The position numbers were made by a program, and so were the translations under genes. The notes under the pieces were generated by a model, which saw nothing but the letters and a program-made list of their open reading frames with translations, was not told where the DNA came from and searched no databases. This document shows, piece by piece, positions 9,999 through 19,705 of a stretch of 64,000 bases of DNA. The DNA is from Rheinheimera sp. (GTDB lineage: Bacteria; Pseudomonadota; Gammaproteobacteria; Enterobacterales; Alteromonadaceae): the NCBI RefSeq assembly GCF_030690345.1, contig NZ_JAUYGV010000006.1, positions 682,001 through 746,000 on the forward strand, given 5' to 3'. Positions within the stretch are counted from its first letter, which is position 1. The number at the start of each line of letters is the position of its first letter.

Positions 9999-10218
9999 TG
10001 TATTTTTATGCAGCGACCAGTGAAAGTCTTTATTAGACGAGGATTTCCGTATTTGTCGATATGACTAAATTTAGATGTACCTGTAAGCCCTTGTAAATAA
10101 TCCAGAACCGCTGTAATGTCATAAACACTAAGTTTACAAAGACGGAAAAGCCCGTGTTTAAATACGGATTTTTCGGCCTGATAAGCGTTATGCTTAATCA
10201 GTCTTCAAGGAAGGACTT

Positions 10219-10548
10219 ATGAAAAGGTTTATTTTCGTTTCTCTGCTGCTAATAATTTCTGGATGTACGACCACATTACCCAACAATCAGAGTTATGGGT
10301 TGGAAATGGTTTCAATCGGTGAAAAAGGCGAAACACGACATATAAAATATAACAGGACTACCGGGGAAGCTTGGTGGGCGAGCGATACTGCATGGACAAA
10401 AATAACAGATCAAGAAACCCTTCCTGAATCTAATTATCTGATCCGTATAATCTCAACAGGAGCTAGTTGGCGAGCTCTAAGAATAGATACAAAATCAGGG
10501 AAAACATGGAAAAACAGCAAAGGGAAATGGGTTCCTTTCAAAGAATGA
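10219..10548 (+). CDS. Small lipoprotein of unknown function with a duplicated motif
   Basis: The 109-residue product starts with a type II signal peptide whose lipobox is ISGC (Cys16). The mature part holds two related segments at about residues 42-62 (YNRTTGEAWWASDTAW) and 87-107 (IDTKSGKTWKNSKGKW), each of the form D/N-x-T/K-x-G-x-x-W followed by W. They look like single strands of a propeller-like fold, but no family is recognised. A GGAAGGAC ribosome-binding site supports the start. The gene is visibly more A/T-rich than its neighbours, suggesting acquisition. Confidence 0.7.
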   Translation: MKRFIFVSLLLIISGCTTTLPNNQSYGLEMVSIGEKGETRHIKYNRTTGEAWWASDTAWTKITDQETLPESNYLIRIISTGASWRALRIDTKSGKTWKNSKGKWVPFKE

Positions 10549-10611
10549 ACAACGCAAAACATAACAATTGTAGACATCGTGACTCGCTAACGCTCGCGCA
10601 TGCTAAAGACA

Positions 10612-10797
10612 TTATGTGATGAGAAATACTTCACCATCCACAATATTGCCGCGAGTCAAATCGTCTTTCGCGGTGTTAAAACAGTGTTTGAGGTACGCTG
10701 TTTTAAACGCTTCTGGCTGCGCATCTTGTGGTAACTCATCGAAGTTTAAGCTGGTTTCGAAAAAAGGTCGGCGTAGATAATTAATCATATCGTTCAC
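10612..10797 (-). CDS. Hypothetical 61-residue protein, third gene of a toxin-antitoxin cluster
   Basis: This frame opens with GTG overlapping the TGA stop of the upstream toxin gene (a GTGA junction); an ATG follows three codons later. That arrangement favours translational coupling and argues for a real gene. The product is soluble, has a central acidic-hydrophobic region (NFDELPQDAQPEAFK) and ends in RGNIVDGEVFLIT. I do not recognise a family. It might be an accessory component of the toxin-antitoxin pair or the remnant of a longer gene. Confidence 0.5.
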   Translation of the reverse strand: MNDMINYLRRPFFETSLNFDELPQDAQPEAFKTAYLKHCFNTAKDDLTRGNIVDGEVFLIT

Positions 10798-11135
10798 TCG
10801 ATAATAGCGTGCATCACTGCCAGTACTTCATTGACGATGCTTTTTGGTGCGGTTTCCACTTTTTTGGCTTGCCTTGCCACCAAATCTGCCATTCTGATGC
10901 CGTTTACCAGCACAACACCCTGAGTTGCTGTACCGCTGCCCATTAATGGCACGGCAAAGCCGCGTATGCGGGCAAAATCTGCGCCTTGGGAAATAGGTGC
11001 TATTAATGTCATGCCCAACTGATTAAAAGCTTTTTGCGTTAAGACTAAACAGGGGCGGTAATCGCCTTGTATCTCTTTGCCCGCCGTGGGATTAAGGTTC
11101 ACCCGAACAATATCGCCACGCTCGAATACTGCCAT
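10794..11135 (-). CDS. chpB: ChpB/PemK/MazF-family endoribonuclease toxin
   Basis: The protein resembles E. coli ChpB along its length: FERGDIVRVNLNPTAGKEIQGDYRPCLVLT, then FNQLGMTLIAPISQG and GVVLVNGIRMADL, which are hallmarks of the PemK/MazF fold. Such toxins cut mRNA at short sequences when not bound by antitoxin. The chosen start is the ATG at 11135, overlapping the antitoxin stop as TAATG; the frame extends 12 codons further upstream but that extension lies inside the antitoxin gene. The product is about 113 residues, the family norm. Confidence 0.88.
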   Translation of the reverse strand: MAVFERGDIVRVNLNPTAGKEIQGDYRPCLVLTQKAFNQLGMTLIAPISQGADFARIRGFAVPLMGSGTATQGVVLVNGIRMADLVARQAKKVETAPKSIVNEVLAVMHAIIE

Positions 11136-11386
11136 TACCACTCGTTTCCAACCGGTGCTACAGCTTCCCACTCAATAAGCTCTTCCGGCATAGCAGCGTC
11201 TTGATCACATTTGGCGATAAGCTCAGCCAGCGAGTATTTCGTTTTTGCTTTGGGGGCAATAACTAAGCGGCCGTTTTCAGCCACTACGTCGGCTTTGTCA
11301 TCAATATCCAGCCCCAACTGTTTAAGCAGTGGTGCTGGTATCACCACACCCTTTGAGTTACCAATTTTACGGATAATAATTTCCAT
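11135..11386 (-). CDS. chpS: ChpS/MazE-family antitoxin, AbrB-type swapped-hairpin DNA-binding protein
   Basis: The 83-residue protein has an N-terminal SpoVT/AbrB fold (IRKIGNSKGVVIPAPLLKQLGL) typical of MazE/ChpS antitoxins, which bind the operon promoter. Its acidic C-terminal tail (AAMPEELIEWEAVAP) should wrap the toxin. It precedes the toxin gene with a one-base overlap, as in most mazEF-like loci. A short inverted repeat lies directly before the start codon and may take part in autoregulation. Confidence 0.88.
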   Translation of the reverse strand: MEIIIRKIGNSKGVVIPAPLLKQLGLDIDDKADVVAENGRLVIAPKAKTKYSLAELIAKCDQDAAMPEELIEWEAVAPVGNEW

Positions 11387-11388
11387 AC

Positions 11389-11400
11389 CAAAGCCCTTTG
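11389..11400 (-). promoter_or_regulatory. Short inverted repeat before the antitoxin start
   Basis: CAAAG-CC-CTTTG lies 3 bases before the antitoxin start codon and includes the likely Shine-Dalgarno sequence AAAGGG. It could be an operator half-site or a small hairpin hiding the ribosome-binding site. The stem is only 5 bp, so this is tentative. Confidence 0.3.
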
Positions 11401-11471
11401 TACTAACAATGTTATTACTTTAGCAGGCCGTGCTATGACGTCAATAATTTTTATCACTCAATCAGGTCGGG

Positions 11472-12299
11472 CTAGAAGATATAAATAAACCCAATGCCTA
11501 CTTCGGCTTCATAGTTGCTGCGGGCGATGGGGCTATTGCGCACTTCGCTACTGAAATGCTCATATAGTGCCTCGGCGAAAATTTGCCAGTTGTCGTTGAT
11601 ATTATGCCGGTAGTTGTAATCAAGCCCGATGGAGCGTAAGCCGCTACTTAATCTGGTTTCGTCTAAGCCCGATGCCAGCGACTGCTGTGCAGTGATGCCG
11701 AAACCTGTATTGGCATATTTACTGTCGTGAAACACCGCCACCAGATTAATTTCAGATCCGGAACCGTCGGTTTTATCGCCGAAGCGCCGGCCGACGCCAA
11801 ACAAGCCAAGGTTGCCGTTGTCTCCGCTCACCAGCCGGCTTACCAACCAATAACGCCAGTCGGTGTTAAACGCCCGCCGTGCCTGCAGCACTACTTCAAA
11901 ACCCTCTTCGGTGTCACCCAGCCCGTCCAGACGACCATCGTCAGAGTCGCTTTCTTCGCGGCCCTCATCAAAGCCTAATAAGGCTTCGAGTAACCAGGTG
12001 TCAGAGCGCAGGCCGCGCCAGCCCAATGCTTCACCGGCAAAGTAGAAAATGTCATTGCCGCGGCGCCATTGCACCGCGCCTGCTGGCTGTATTTCGACAC
12101 CAAATTCGTCCGACCCTTCATAGGCCGTTTCATATTCAACACCCGCGCCCAGCGCGAACGCCCAGCCATCATTACCTCTGGTAAAGTCGTCTACGGAGGG
12201 CAAAGGTACCAGCGCTACTTTATCGTCTTGCGCTAATGCGGTTTGAGGGAAAAAACCAAGTATTAAAATGGCCAACAGTAAACCGGTAAAGTTTTTCAT
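11472..12299 (-). CDS. MipA/OmpV-family outer-membrane protein
   Basis: A signal peptide (MKNFTGLLLAILILGFFPQTALAQ) is followed by amphipathic beta strands of an OmpV/MipA barrel: WAFALGAGVEYETAYEGSD near the N-terminus, YRHNINDNWQIFAEALYEHFS, and a C-terminal strand ending GIGFIYIF with the terminal Phe favoured by BAM. The start at 12299 is preferred over a frame extension of 27 codons because an AGGAAG site precedes it and the signal peptide then begins correctly. A second family member is encoded at 25290. Function is unproven; relatives act in murein synthesis or as porins. Confidence 0.82.
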   Translation of the reverse strand: MKNFTGLLLAILILGFFPQTALAQDDKVALVPLPSVDDFTRGNDGWAFALGAGVEYETAYEGSDEFGVEIQPAGAVQWRRGNDIFYFAGEALGWRGLRSDTWLLEALLGFDEGREESDSDDGRLDGLGDTEEGFEVVLQARRAFNTDWRYWLVSRLVSGDNGNLGLFGVGRRFGDKTDGSGSEINLVAVFHDSKYANTGFGITAQQSLASGLDETRLSSGLRSIGLDYNYRHNINDNWQIFAEALYEHFSSEVRNSPIARSNYEAEVGIGFIYIF

Positions 12300-12403
12300 A
12301 TAAAGCTTCCTGTAAGAGTCCGGATAGCAGGCACCCGGGAGTATGTTCTTCAGTTGGGCTTTACGTGTACCCTTGGTCAATAGATCTTATCGGCGCACTT
12401 TTA

Positions 12404-13744
12404 TTACTTAAGTTCATGCAGCTTTGTCACTTGCGCATCAAAACCGCCTTCGGCCAGTTTAATGGCTACCTTATCCCCGGCTTTTAGCTGGCTGCTGGAG
12501 GTGACCACCTGCTGTTTTTCATCAAAGGTAATACTGTAGCCGCGGGCCAGTGTTGCCAGCGGGCTTACGGTATTTAGCTGGCTGCTTAACTGCGCCAGTT
12601 GCTGTTTGCTTTGCTTTAACTGCAACTGTTGGGCATTTATAAGCCGGCGCTCCAGCTGAGTAATATGCTGCGTATGCGCCAATAAGGTTTTAGCCGGCGA
12701 TAGCTGGCGCAGGCTTTTATCTAAGTACTGCTGCTGTTGCTGTGCAGCCTGCACAGTCCGTTTGGCGCTGGAGCTTAAGCGCAGTTGCAGCTCGTCGAGG
12801 CGTTGTTGCTGTTGCTGCAAACGGCGTTTCGGGTGCAAGGCTAGCAGGCGCTGGCTTAAATTTAACAGCTTAGGCGCGACCTGTTGCATGCGGCTGCGCT
12901 GTGCTTGTAGCAGGCGGTTTTTTAGCTGCAGTATGCGATCTAATACATGCGACTGATCCGGTGAGACTAATTCTGCTGCCGCCGAAGGTGTTGCCGCGCG
13001 CATATCGGCAACAAAGTCGGTGAGGGCAAAGTCGATTTCATGGCCTACGGCGCTGACAATCGGAATAGGGCAGGCGGCGACGGCACGGCATAAGGCTTCA
13101 TCGTTAAAACACCATAAGTCTTCTAATGAGCCACCGCCACGGCCGATAATTAATGCATCTACTTCATTGCGCCGAATCGCTGTGCTTAGCATATTCCTCA
13201 GTTGTGCCGCGGCAGTTTCGCCCTGCACCTGGGATGGGTACATAATAACTTCAATACCCGGCGCGCGGCGGTTTAGCACGGTAACAATATCGCGCACAGC
13301 AGCGCCGGTGGGCGAGGTAATCACGCCAACACGCTGCACCCGGGTGGGCAGGGCTTTTTTCCGTGCCGGGTCAAATAAGCCTTCGGCCTGTAATTGTGCT
13401 TTTAGCTGTTCAAATTGCTGTTTTAATAAACCGGCACCGGCAGTTTCAATAAATTCGGCTAACAGCTGATATTCGCCGCGTGGCTCATACACGCTGATGC
13501 GGGCGCGAATAAGCACCTGCTGGCCATTTTGCGGCCTAAAGCTGCTGTTGCGGTTGGCCATTTTAAACATGGCGCATTTTACCTGGGCGGCGCTGTCTTT
13601 TAACGAAAAGTACCAGTGGCCACTGGCGGCCGCGACAAAGTTAGACACTTCGCCCTGCAGCCACAGCGTTTGAAACTGCAGCTCCAGCGTAAGGCGTACT
13701 TCACTGTTTAACCGGGAAACGCTATAGATATCGGGGTTTTGCAT
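12404..13744 (-). CDS. xseA: Exodeoxyribonuclease VII large subunit
   Basis: XseA with XseB degrades single-stranded DNA from both ends in repair. The protein starts with an OB-fold (VSRLNSEVRLTLELQFQTLWLQGEVSNF), then the catalytic core with GVITSPTGAAVRDI, IIGRGGGSLEDLWCFN and SAVGHEIDFALTDFVADMRAATPSAAAEL. A long Gln/Leu-rich coiled coil follows, and a C-terminal segment with LARGYSI. The start at 13744 gives 446 residues, the family length; the frame extends 27 codons upstream without family similarity. It is divergent from guaB; xseB is not adjacent. Confidence 0.95.
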   Translation of the reverse strand: MQNPDIYSVSRLNSEVRLTLELQFQTLWLQGEVSNFVAAASGHWYFSLKDSAAQVKCAMFKMANRNSSFRPQNGQQVLIRARISVYEPRGEYQLLAEFIETAGAGLLKQQFEQLKAQLQAEGLFDPARKKALPTRVQRVGVITSPTGAAVRDIVTVLNRRAPGIEVIMYPSQVQGETAAAQLRNMLSTAIRRNEVDALIIGRGGGSLEDLWCFNDEALCRAVAACPIPIVSAVGHEIDFALTDFVADMRAATPSAAAELVSPDQSHVLDRILQLKNRLLQAQRSRMQQVAPKLLNLSQRLLALHPKRRLQQQQQRLDELQLRLSSSAKRTVQAAQQQQQYLDKSLRQLSPAKTLLAHTQHITQLERRLINAQQLQLKQSKQQLAQLSSQLNTVSPLATLARGYSITFDEKQQVVTSSSQLKAGDKVAIKLAEGGFDAQVTKLHELK

Positions 13745-13785
13745 AAAAAACGTACCAGCAGCTGGCCTGACAACGAAAACGCTAG

Positions 13786-15354
<1,569 letters not shown>

Positions 15355-15412
15355 ACTGTTTTCTGTTAATGCGGCTGGGTGATACCGGCCGCTGTACTTT
15401 CTAAAGGTCGCT

Positions 15413-16990
15413 ATGAACAAAAACATTCATCACCACCGCATCTTAATTCTCGATTTTGGTTCGCAATATACCCAGCTGATTGCCCGCCGTGTGCGCGAAA
15501 TTGGCGTCTACTGTGAGCTGTGGGCCTGGGACGTTACCGAAGCGCAAATTCGTGACTTTAACCCCACTGGTATTATTTTATCCGGCGGCCCGGAAAGCGT
15601 ACATGAAGCCAACTCACCACGGGCGCCACAATATGTGTTTGAAGCCGGTGTACCGGTGCTGGGCATTTGCTACGGCATGCAAACCATGGCCGAGCAACTG
15701 GGCGGCAAGGTGCAGGGCTCGGATATGCGCGAGTTTGGTTATGCTCAGGTAGAAGTGGTAGCAGCTAACGATTTATTCGCCAAAATTGAAGACCATGTCG
15801 GCAGCAGCGGCAATGCGTTGTTAGATGTGTGGATGAGCCACGGCGATAAAGTAGTACAGGTGCCGGAAGGCTTTATTACCTGCGCCAGCACCACCACTTG
15901 CCCGCATGCCGGTATGGTAGATGAAACACGCCAGTTCTACGGCGTGCAGTTCCACCCGGAAGTCACCCACACCCGCCAGGGCCAGCGTATGCTGGAACAC
16001 TTCGTGGTGGATATCTGTGGTTGCGACAAACTGTGGACACCGGCGACGATTATTGAAGATGCCATTATCCGCTTAAAGCAACAGATTGGTGATGATCAGG
16101 TTATTTTAGGCTTATCCGGCGGTGTTGACAGCTCGGTCGTGGCGATGCTGCTGCACCGTGCTATTGGCAAAAACCTGACCTGCGTATTTGTAGATAACGG
16201 CCTGCTGCGCTTAAACGAAGGCAAGCAGGTAATGGATATGTTTGGTGACCATTTCGGCCTGAACATTATCAAGGTTGAAGCCGAGCAGCGCTTCCTTGAC
16301 GCCTTAGCCGGTGAAAACGAGCCGGAAGCCAAACGTAAAATTATCGGTCGCGTGTTTGTTGAAGTGTTCGACGAACAAGCGCAAAAGCTGGAAAACGCCA
16401 AGTGGCTGGCGCAGGGTACAATTTACCCGGACGTGATTGAGTCAGCCGGCTCGGCAACCGGTAAAGCACACGTGATTAAATCGCACCATAACGTGGGTGG
16501 CTTGCCGGCACATATGAAGATGGGCCTGGTAGAGCCACTGCGCGAGCTGTTTAAAGACGAAGTGCGTAAAGTGGGTTTAGAGCTGGGCCTGCCATACGAC
16601 ATGCTGTACCGTCACCCGTTCCCGGGCCCGGGTTTAGGGGTGCGCGTACTGGGCGAAATCAAAAAAGAGTACTGCGACATTCTGCGCCGCGCCGATGCGA
16701 TCTTTATCGAAGAGCTGCACAAAGCTGAGCTGTATCATAAAGTAAGCCAGGCCTTTGCCGTCTTCCTGCCGGTAAAATCGGTAGGTGTAATGGGCGATGC
16801 GCGTAAGTACGACTGGGTAGTATCACTGCGTGCAGTAGAAACTATCGACTTTATGACCGCACACTGGGCACACCTGCCTTATGAGCTGCTGGGTAAGGTA
16901 TCTAACCGTATTATCAATGAGATCAACGGCATATCCCGCGTGGTATACGATATCAGCGGTAAACCACCAGCGACGATTGAGTGGGAATAA
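15413..16990 (+). CDS. guaA: GMP synthase (glutamine-hydrolysing)
   Basis: A two-domain enzyme of 525 residues that aminates XMP to GMP using glutamine. The N-terminal class I amidotransferase has the nucleophile in GICYGMQ and the His/Glu pair in QFHPEVTHT. The ATP-pyrophosphatase domain has the PP-loop LSGGVDSSV, and the dimerisation domain ends in [10 protein letters not shown]. It lies directly after guaB and before a strong terminator. An AAAGGTCG sequence precedes the ATG. Confidence 0.98.
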   Translation: MNKNIHHHRILILDFGSQYTQLIARRVREIGVYCELWAWDVTEAQIRDFNPTGIILSGGPESVHEANSPRAPQYVFEAGVPVLGICYGMQTMAEQLGGKVQGSDMREFGYAQVEVVAANDLFAKIEDHVGSSGNALLDVWMSHGDKVVQVPEGFITCASTTTCPHAGMVDETRQFYGVQFHPEVTHTRQGQRMLEHFVVDICGCDKLWTPATIIEDAIIRLKQQIGDDQVILGLSGGVDSSVVAMLLHRAIGKNLTCVFVDNGLLRLNEGKQVMDMFGDHFGLNIIKVEAEQRFLDALAGENEPEAKRKIIGRVFVEVFDEQAQKLENAKWLAQGTIYPDVIESAGSATGKAHVIKSHHNVGGLPAHMKMGLVEPLRELFKDEVRKVGLELGLPYDMLYRHPFPGPGLGVRVLGEIKKEYCDILRRADAIFIEELHKAELYHKVSQAFAVFLPVKSVGVMGDARKYDWVVSLRAVETIDFMTAHWAHLPYELLGKVSNRIINEINGISRVVYDISGKPPATIEWE

Positions 16991-17007
16991 CCCCGTCCAG
17001 CTAAATA

Positions 17008-17037
17008 AAAAAGGCCAGCGCAATGCTGGCCTTTTTG
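17008..17037 (+). terminator. Rho-independent terminator after guaA
   Basis: AAGGCCAGC (17011-17019) pairs perfectly with GCTGGCCTT (17025-17033), and five T residues follow. Upstream A residues make it usable on both strands. Confidence 0.85.
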
Positions 17038-17078
17038 CTATGTTAATCAGCAATAATATAGCGGTCCGGGGATTGTAT

Positions 17079-17528
17079 ATGCGTAATGTAAAACAACTTC
17101 ACTTTAGTATTGTGATTAATGCGCCGGTGCAAACGGTGTGGCAGCGGATGTTGTCTGACGTTGGTTACCGTAACTGGACCTCGGCTTTTTGCGAAGGCTC
17201 GTATTTTAAAGGCAGCTGGCAGCAGGGCGAGACGATACGGTTTTTATCGCCGTCCGGCGATGGCATGGTGGCAACCATTGCTGAACACAAACCGCTGGAG
17301 CTTATCTCGATTAAACATCTGGGCTTTATTGTCGCCGGTAAAGATGATTTTAGCAGCGATAATGTTACCAGCTGGGCGCCGGCATTTGAAAATTACCGTT
17401 TTGCCAGCGTAGCCGGTGGCACTGAAGTCAGTATTGAGCAGGATATAGCGCCTGAGTATGAGCAATATATGCAGGACACCTGGCCCAAAGCACTGCAAAA
17501 ACTCAAGCTGTTATCTGAGCAAGCCTGA
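17079..17528 (+). CDS. SRPBCC (START/Bet v 1-like) domain protein
   Basis: The 149-residue protein has the helix-grip pattern of small SRPBCC proteins: an N-terminal strand KQLHFSIVINAPVQTVW, the DVGYRNWTSAF segment, a central GETIRFLSP strand and a long C-terminal helix (TWPKALQKLKLLSE). Such domains bind hydrophobic ligands; the ligand here is unknown. The start at 17079 is chosen because GGGGAT precedes it and the fold begins there; an upstream extension would lie within guaA and its terminator. Confidence 0.75.
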   Translation: MRNVKQLHFSIVINAPVQTVWQRMLSDVGYRNWTSAFCEGSYFKGSWQQGETIRFLSPSGDGMVATIAEHKPLELISIKHLGFIVAGKDDFSSDNVTSWAPAFENYRFASVAGGTEVSIEQDIAPEYEQYMQDTWPKALQKLKLLSEQA

Positions 17529-17554
17529 GTCTGCTGCCGCTGCAACTTTACGGC

Positions 17555-17584
17555 GATATACGTTTTATATATAATTCGTATATT
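17555..17584 (+). promoter_or_regulatory. Inverted repeat upstream of the parD-like/map pair
   Basis: GATATACG (17555-17562) and CGTATAT (17577-17583) form inverted half-sites around an AT-rich centre with TATATAAT-like -10 sequence. It lies immediately before the ParD-like gene and has the geometry of an autoregulatory operator for a ribbon-helix-helix protein. Confidence 0.45.
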
Positions 17585-17610
17585 CAATGGCCCGGCAGCG
17601 GAGTAAAACC

Positions 17611-17829
17611 TTGGGTATTGTTAAAATTGCAGATGAACTGCATGAGGAAATTCGTAAAGCCAGCGGCGCTATGTCGCGTTCTATTAATGCCCAGGCCGAA
17701 TTCTGGCTGAAAATGGGCATGTTGGCGGAGTTGTACCCCACGCACACTTATCAGCAACTGGTGCAGATGCTGCTGCAACAGGCAGAGTTTAAACTGGCCG
17801 GAGGCAGCGATGAGCGCCGTTCAGCTTAA
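17611..17829 (+). CDS. ParD-like antitoxin-family protein, partner of the overlapping map gene
   Basis: A protein of about 72 residues starting GIVKIADELHEEIRKASGAMSRSINAQAEFWLKMG, the pattern of the ParD-like family (small DNA-binding proteins related to ParD antitoxins). I chose the TTG at 17611 because a GGAG site lies 7 bases upstream and family members usually begin MGIVKI. The ATG at 17587 lies in frame but has no ribosome-binding site. Its 3' end overlaps the methionine aminopeptidase gene by 20 bases. No classical ParE or other toxin is adjacent, so the overlapping aminopeptidase gene takes the toxin position. Confidence 0.75.
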   Translation: MGIVKIADELHEEIRKASGAMSRSINAQAEFWLKMGMLAELYPTHTYQQLVQMLLQQAEFKLAGGSDERRSA

Positions 17830-18595
17830 AACTGCCGCCGAGTTGGCACTGCAACGTGAAGCCGGCCGCTTGCTGGCACAGGTGTTTGCCATGCTGGATA
17901 ATAACATTGTAGCGGGCATGTCTACTTTACAGATCAATGAGTTGGCCGAGCGTTATATTGTCGATGAATTGCAGGCGCGGCCGGCCAGTAAAGGTCAGTA
18001 TGGTTTTGCCTATGTGTTAAATACCTCGGTCAATGACGTGGTGTGTCATGGCGTGCCATCAGCCACGCAGCTGTTAAAACACGGCGATATTATCAATGTC
18101 GATATCACGTTAGAAAAACACGGCTTTATTGCCGATTCCAGCAAAATGTATGGTATAGGTGAGCTAAGCTTCCCCGCGCGCCGTTTGGTAGATGACTGCT
18201 ACAGCGCACTGTGGCTGGGCATTAAAGCGGTAAAACCCGGCGCCCGCTTAGGTGATATTGGCTTTGCCATTGAGCAGTTTGCCCGCAGCAAAGGTTACAG
18301 CGTGGTGCGCGAATATTGTGGCCACGGCATAGGCCGTGAAATGCACGAAGCACCACAGGTGCTGCATTACGGCGCGGCCGGCAGCGGTATGCTGCTAAAA
18401 CCCGGTATGGTATTTACCATAGAGCCGATGCTGAACCAGGGCAGTGCCAAAGTAAAAACCAAAAAAGACGGCTGGACAGTGGTAACCCGCGATAAAAAGC
18501 TTTCGGCCCAGTGGGAGCACACCATCGCCGTAACCGACAGCGGGGTAGAAGTGTTGACACTGCGGCCGGAAGAGCAAGCACTGCTTTTGGCCTGA
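17810..18595 (+). CDS. map: Type I methionine aminopeptidase, ParD-like-associated
   Basis: The enzyme removes N-terminal Met from proteins. All five metal ligands are visible: the Asp residues in NVDITLE and IADSSKM, the His in CGHGIGREMHEAPQ, and the Glu residues in FTIEPML and SAQWEHT. The substrate histidine is in VCHGVP. At 261 residues it is full length, so it should be active. It overlaps the upstream ParD-like gene by 20 bases, unlike the housekeeping map gene, which usually sits by rpsB. It may be a second, conditionally used MetAP. Confidence 0.92.
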   Translation: MSAVQLKTAAELALQREAGRLLAQVFAMLDNNIVAGMSTLQINELAERYIVDELQARPASKGQYGFAYVLNTSVNDVVCHGVPSATQLLKHGDIINVDITLEKHGFIADSSKMYGIGELSFPARRLVDDCYSALWLGIKAVKPGARLGDIGFAIEQFARSKGYSVVREYCGHGIGREMHEAPQVLHYGAAGSGMLLKPGMVFTIEPMLNQGSAKVKTKKDGWTVVTRDKKLSAQWEHTIAVTDSGVEVLTLRPEEQALLLA

Positions 18596-18704
18596 CACAT
18601 CCGGTTGCAGCAATAAACATAACCGCAACAGCAAAATTGAGCATTTATTCAAACGGGTACTAATGCTAGCCTGTAAGCACTTAGCCTGACTTAATGGACT
18701 TTCT

Positions 18705-19700
18705 ATGCGTTGCTCCGCTTTTATACTGTGTTTATTGGCTGCTCCGGCACTGGCTGCCAACCCGCCCTGGCCGGCACAGCCGGTATTAATGCTTAAGCCT
18801 GATATGCAACAGGTAGTGGCTGCAGATGCCACCCTGGAGCAACTGGCCGAAGGCTTTCGCTGGGCAGAAGGACCGGTTGCTGAGCCCGGTAGCGGCGATA
18901 TTTTGTTCTCCGATGTGCCGGAGAATAAAGTCTATCGCTGGAATAAAGCACAGGGTTTAACGCTATATTTGCAGCCCTCCGGCTATAGCGGTTTGTACCC
19001 GCAGAACAACCTGCAGCAAGGCGCCAATGGCTTGATTTTTAATAGCGATAATAAGCTGGTGCTGGCGCAGCATGGCGACCGCCGCTTAGCGCTGTTTAAT
19101 GGTTTCGACAATGGCGTACCGCAGTATCAGACTTTAGTCACAAAGTTTAACGGCAAGCTGTTAAACAGCCCGAACGACCTGGTACAGCACAGCAGCGGAG
19201 CTTACTACTTTACCGATCCGCCGTATGGCTTAAAAGGCGGCGATAATTCAACAGAAAAACAGCAAGGTGTAAATGGCGTATACCGGCTGACGGCGGATGG
19301 CAGCATTACGCTATTGGCAGATAACTTAACGCGGCCCAACGGCCTGGCGTTTTCACCCGACGAGCAATGGCTGTATGTGGCTAACTCCGACTCTGCCGCG
19401 GCACAGTGGTGGCGCTATGCCGTCAACGAAGATGGCAGCTTGGGCAAGGGCGGGTTGTTTTTTGATGCCACTGCCGCAACCCAAACCGCCAGCGGCTTAC
19501 CCGATGGTTTAAAAGTGTTGCCATCCGGCATATTGTTGGCCACCGGGCCGGGCGGGGTTTGGGTTTTAACGCCACAGGGCGAACATTTAGGCACGATACA
19601 AACCGGTGTCGCGGCGGCCAATGTAGCGTTAAGTAGCGACAACAGCTGGCTGTATATTACCGCCAGCAGTTATTTACTGCGGATTAAACTGCGGCCTTAG
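18705..19700 (+). CDS. SMP-30/gluconolactonase-family periplasmic lactonase
   Basis: A cleavable signal peptide (MRCSAFILCLLAAPALAA) precedes a six-bladed propeller of the SMP-30/gluconolaconase/LRE type. Metal-site landmarks are the Glu in FRWAEGPV, the Asn in LNSPNDLV, the Asn in TRPNGLAFSPDE and the Asp in LPDGLKV. Family members hydrolyse sugar lactones or other esters; the substrate here is not evident. The 331-residue length fits. It stands alone, with its stop 5 bases from the convergent diguanylate cyclase gene. Confidence 0.83.
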   Translation: MRCSAFILCLLAAPALAANPPWPAQPVLMLKPDMQQVVAADATLEQLAEGFRWAEGPVAEPGSGDILFSDVPENKVYRWNKAQGLTLYLQPSGYSGLYPQNNLQQGANGLIFNSDNKLVLAQHGDRRLALFNGFDNGVPQYQTLVTKFNGKLLNSPNDLVQHSSGAYYFTDPPYGLKGGDNSTEKQQGVNGVYRLTADGSITLLADNLTRPNGLAFSPDEQWLYVANSDSAAAQWWRYAVNEDGSLGKGGLFFDATAATQTASGLPDGLKVLPSGILLATGPGGVWVLTPQGEHLGTIQTGVAAANVALSSDNSWLYITASSYLLRIKLRP

Positions 19701-19705
19701 CGGTT

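Noticed and set aside
10549-10611. Possible integron attC remnant after the small lipoprotein gene (ATAACAATTG and repeated CGCT/CGC words)
   Set aside because: No proper R/L core pairs (RYYYAAC...GTTRRRY) or foldable attC structure were found, and the neighbouring genes are on opposite strands.
12300-12380. Longer form of the first MipA protein
   Set aside because: It would bury the signal peptide behind 27 polar residues; AGGAAG marks the start at 12299.
16881-17078. N-terminal extension of the SRPBCC gene reaching into guaA
   Set aside because: The open frame crosses the guaA terminator and has no family similarity; a good start with a ribosome-binding site exists at 17079.
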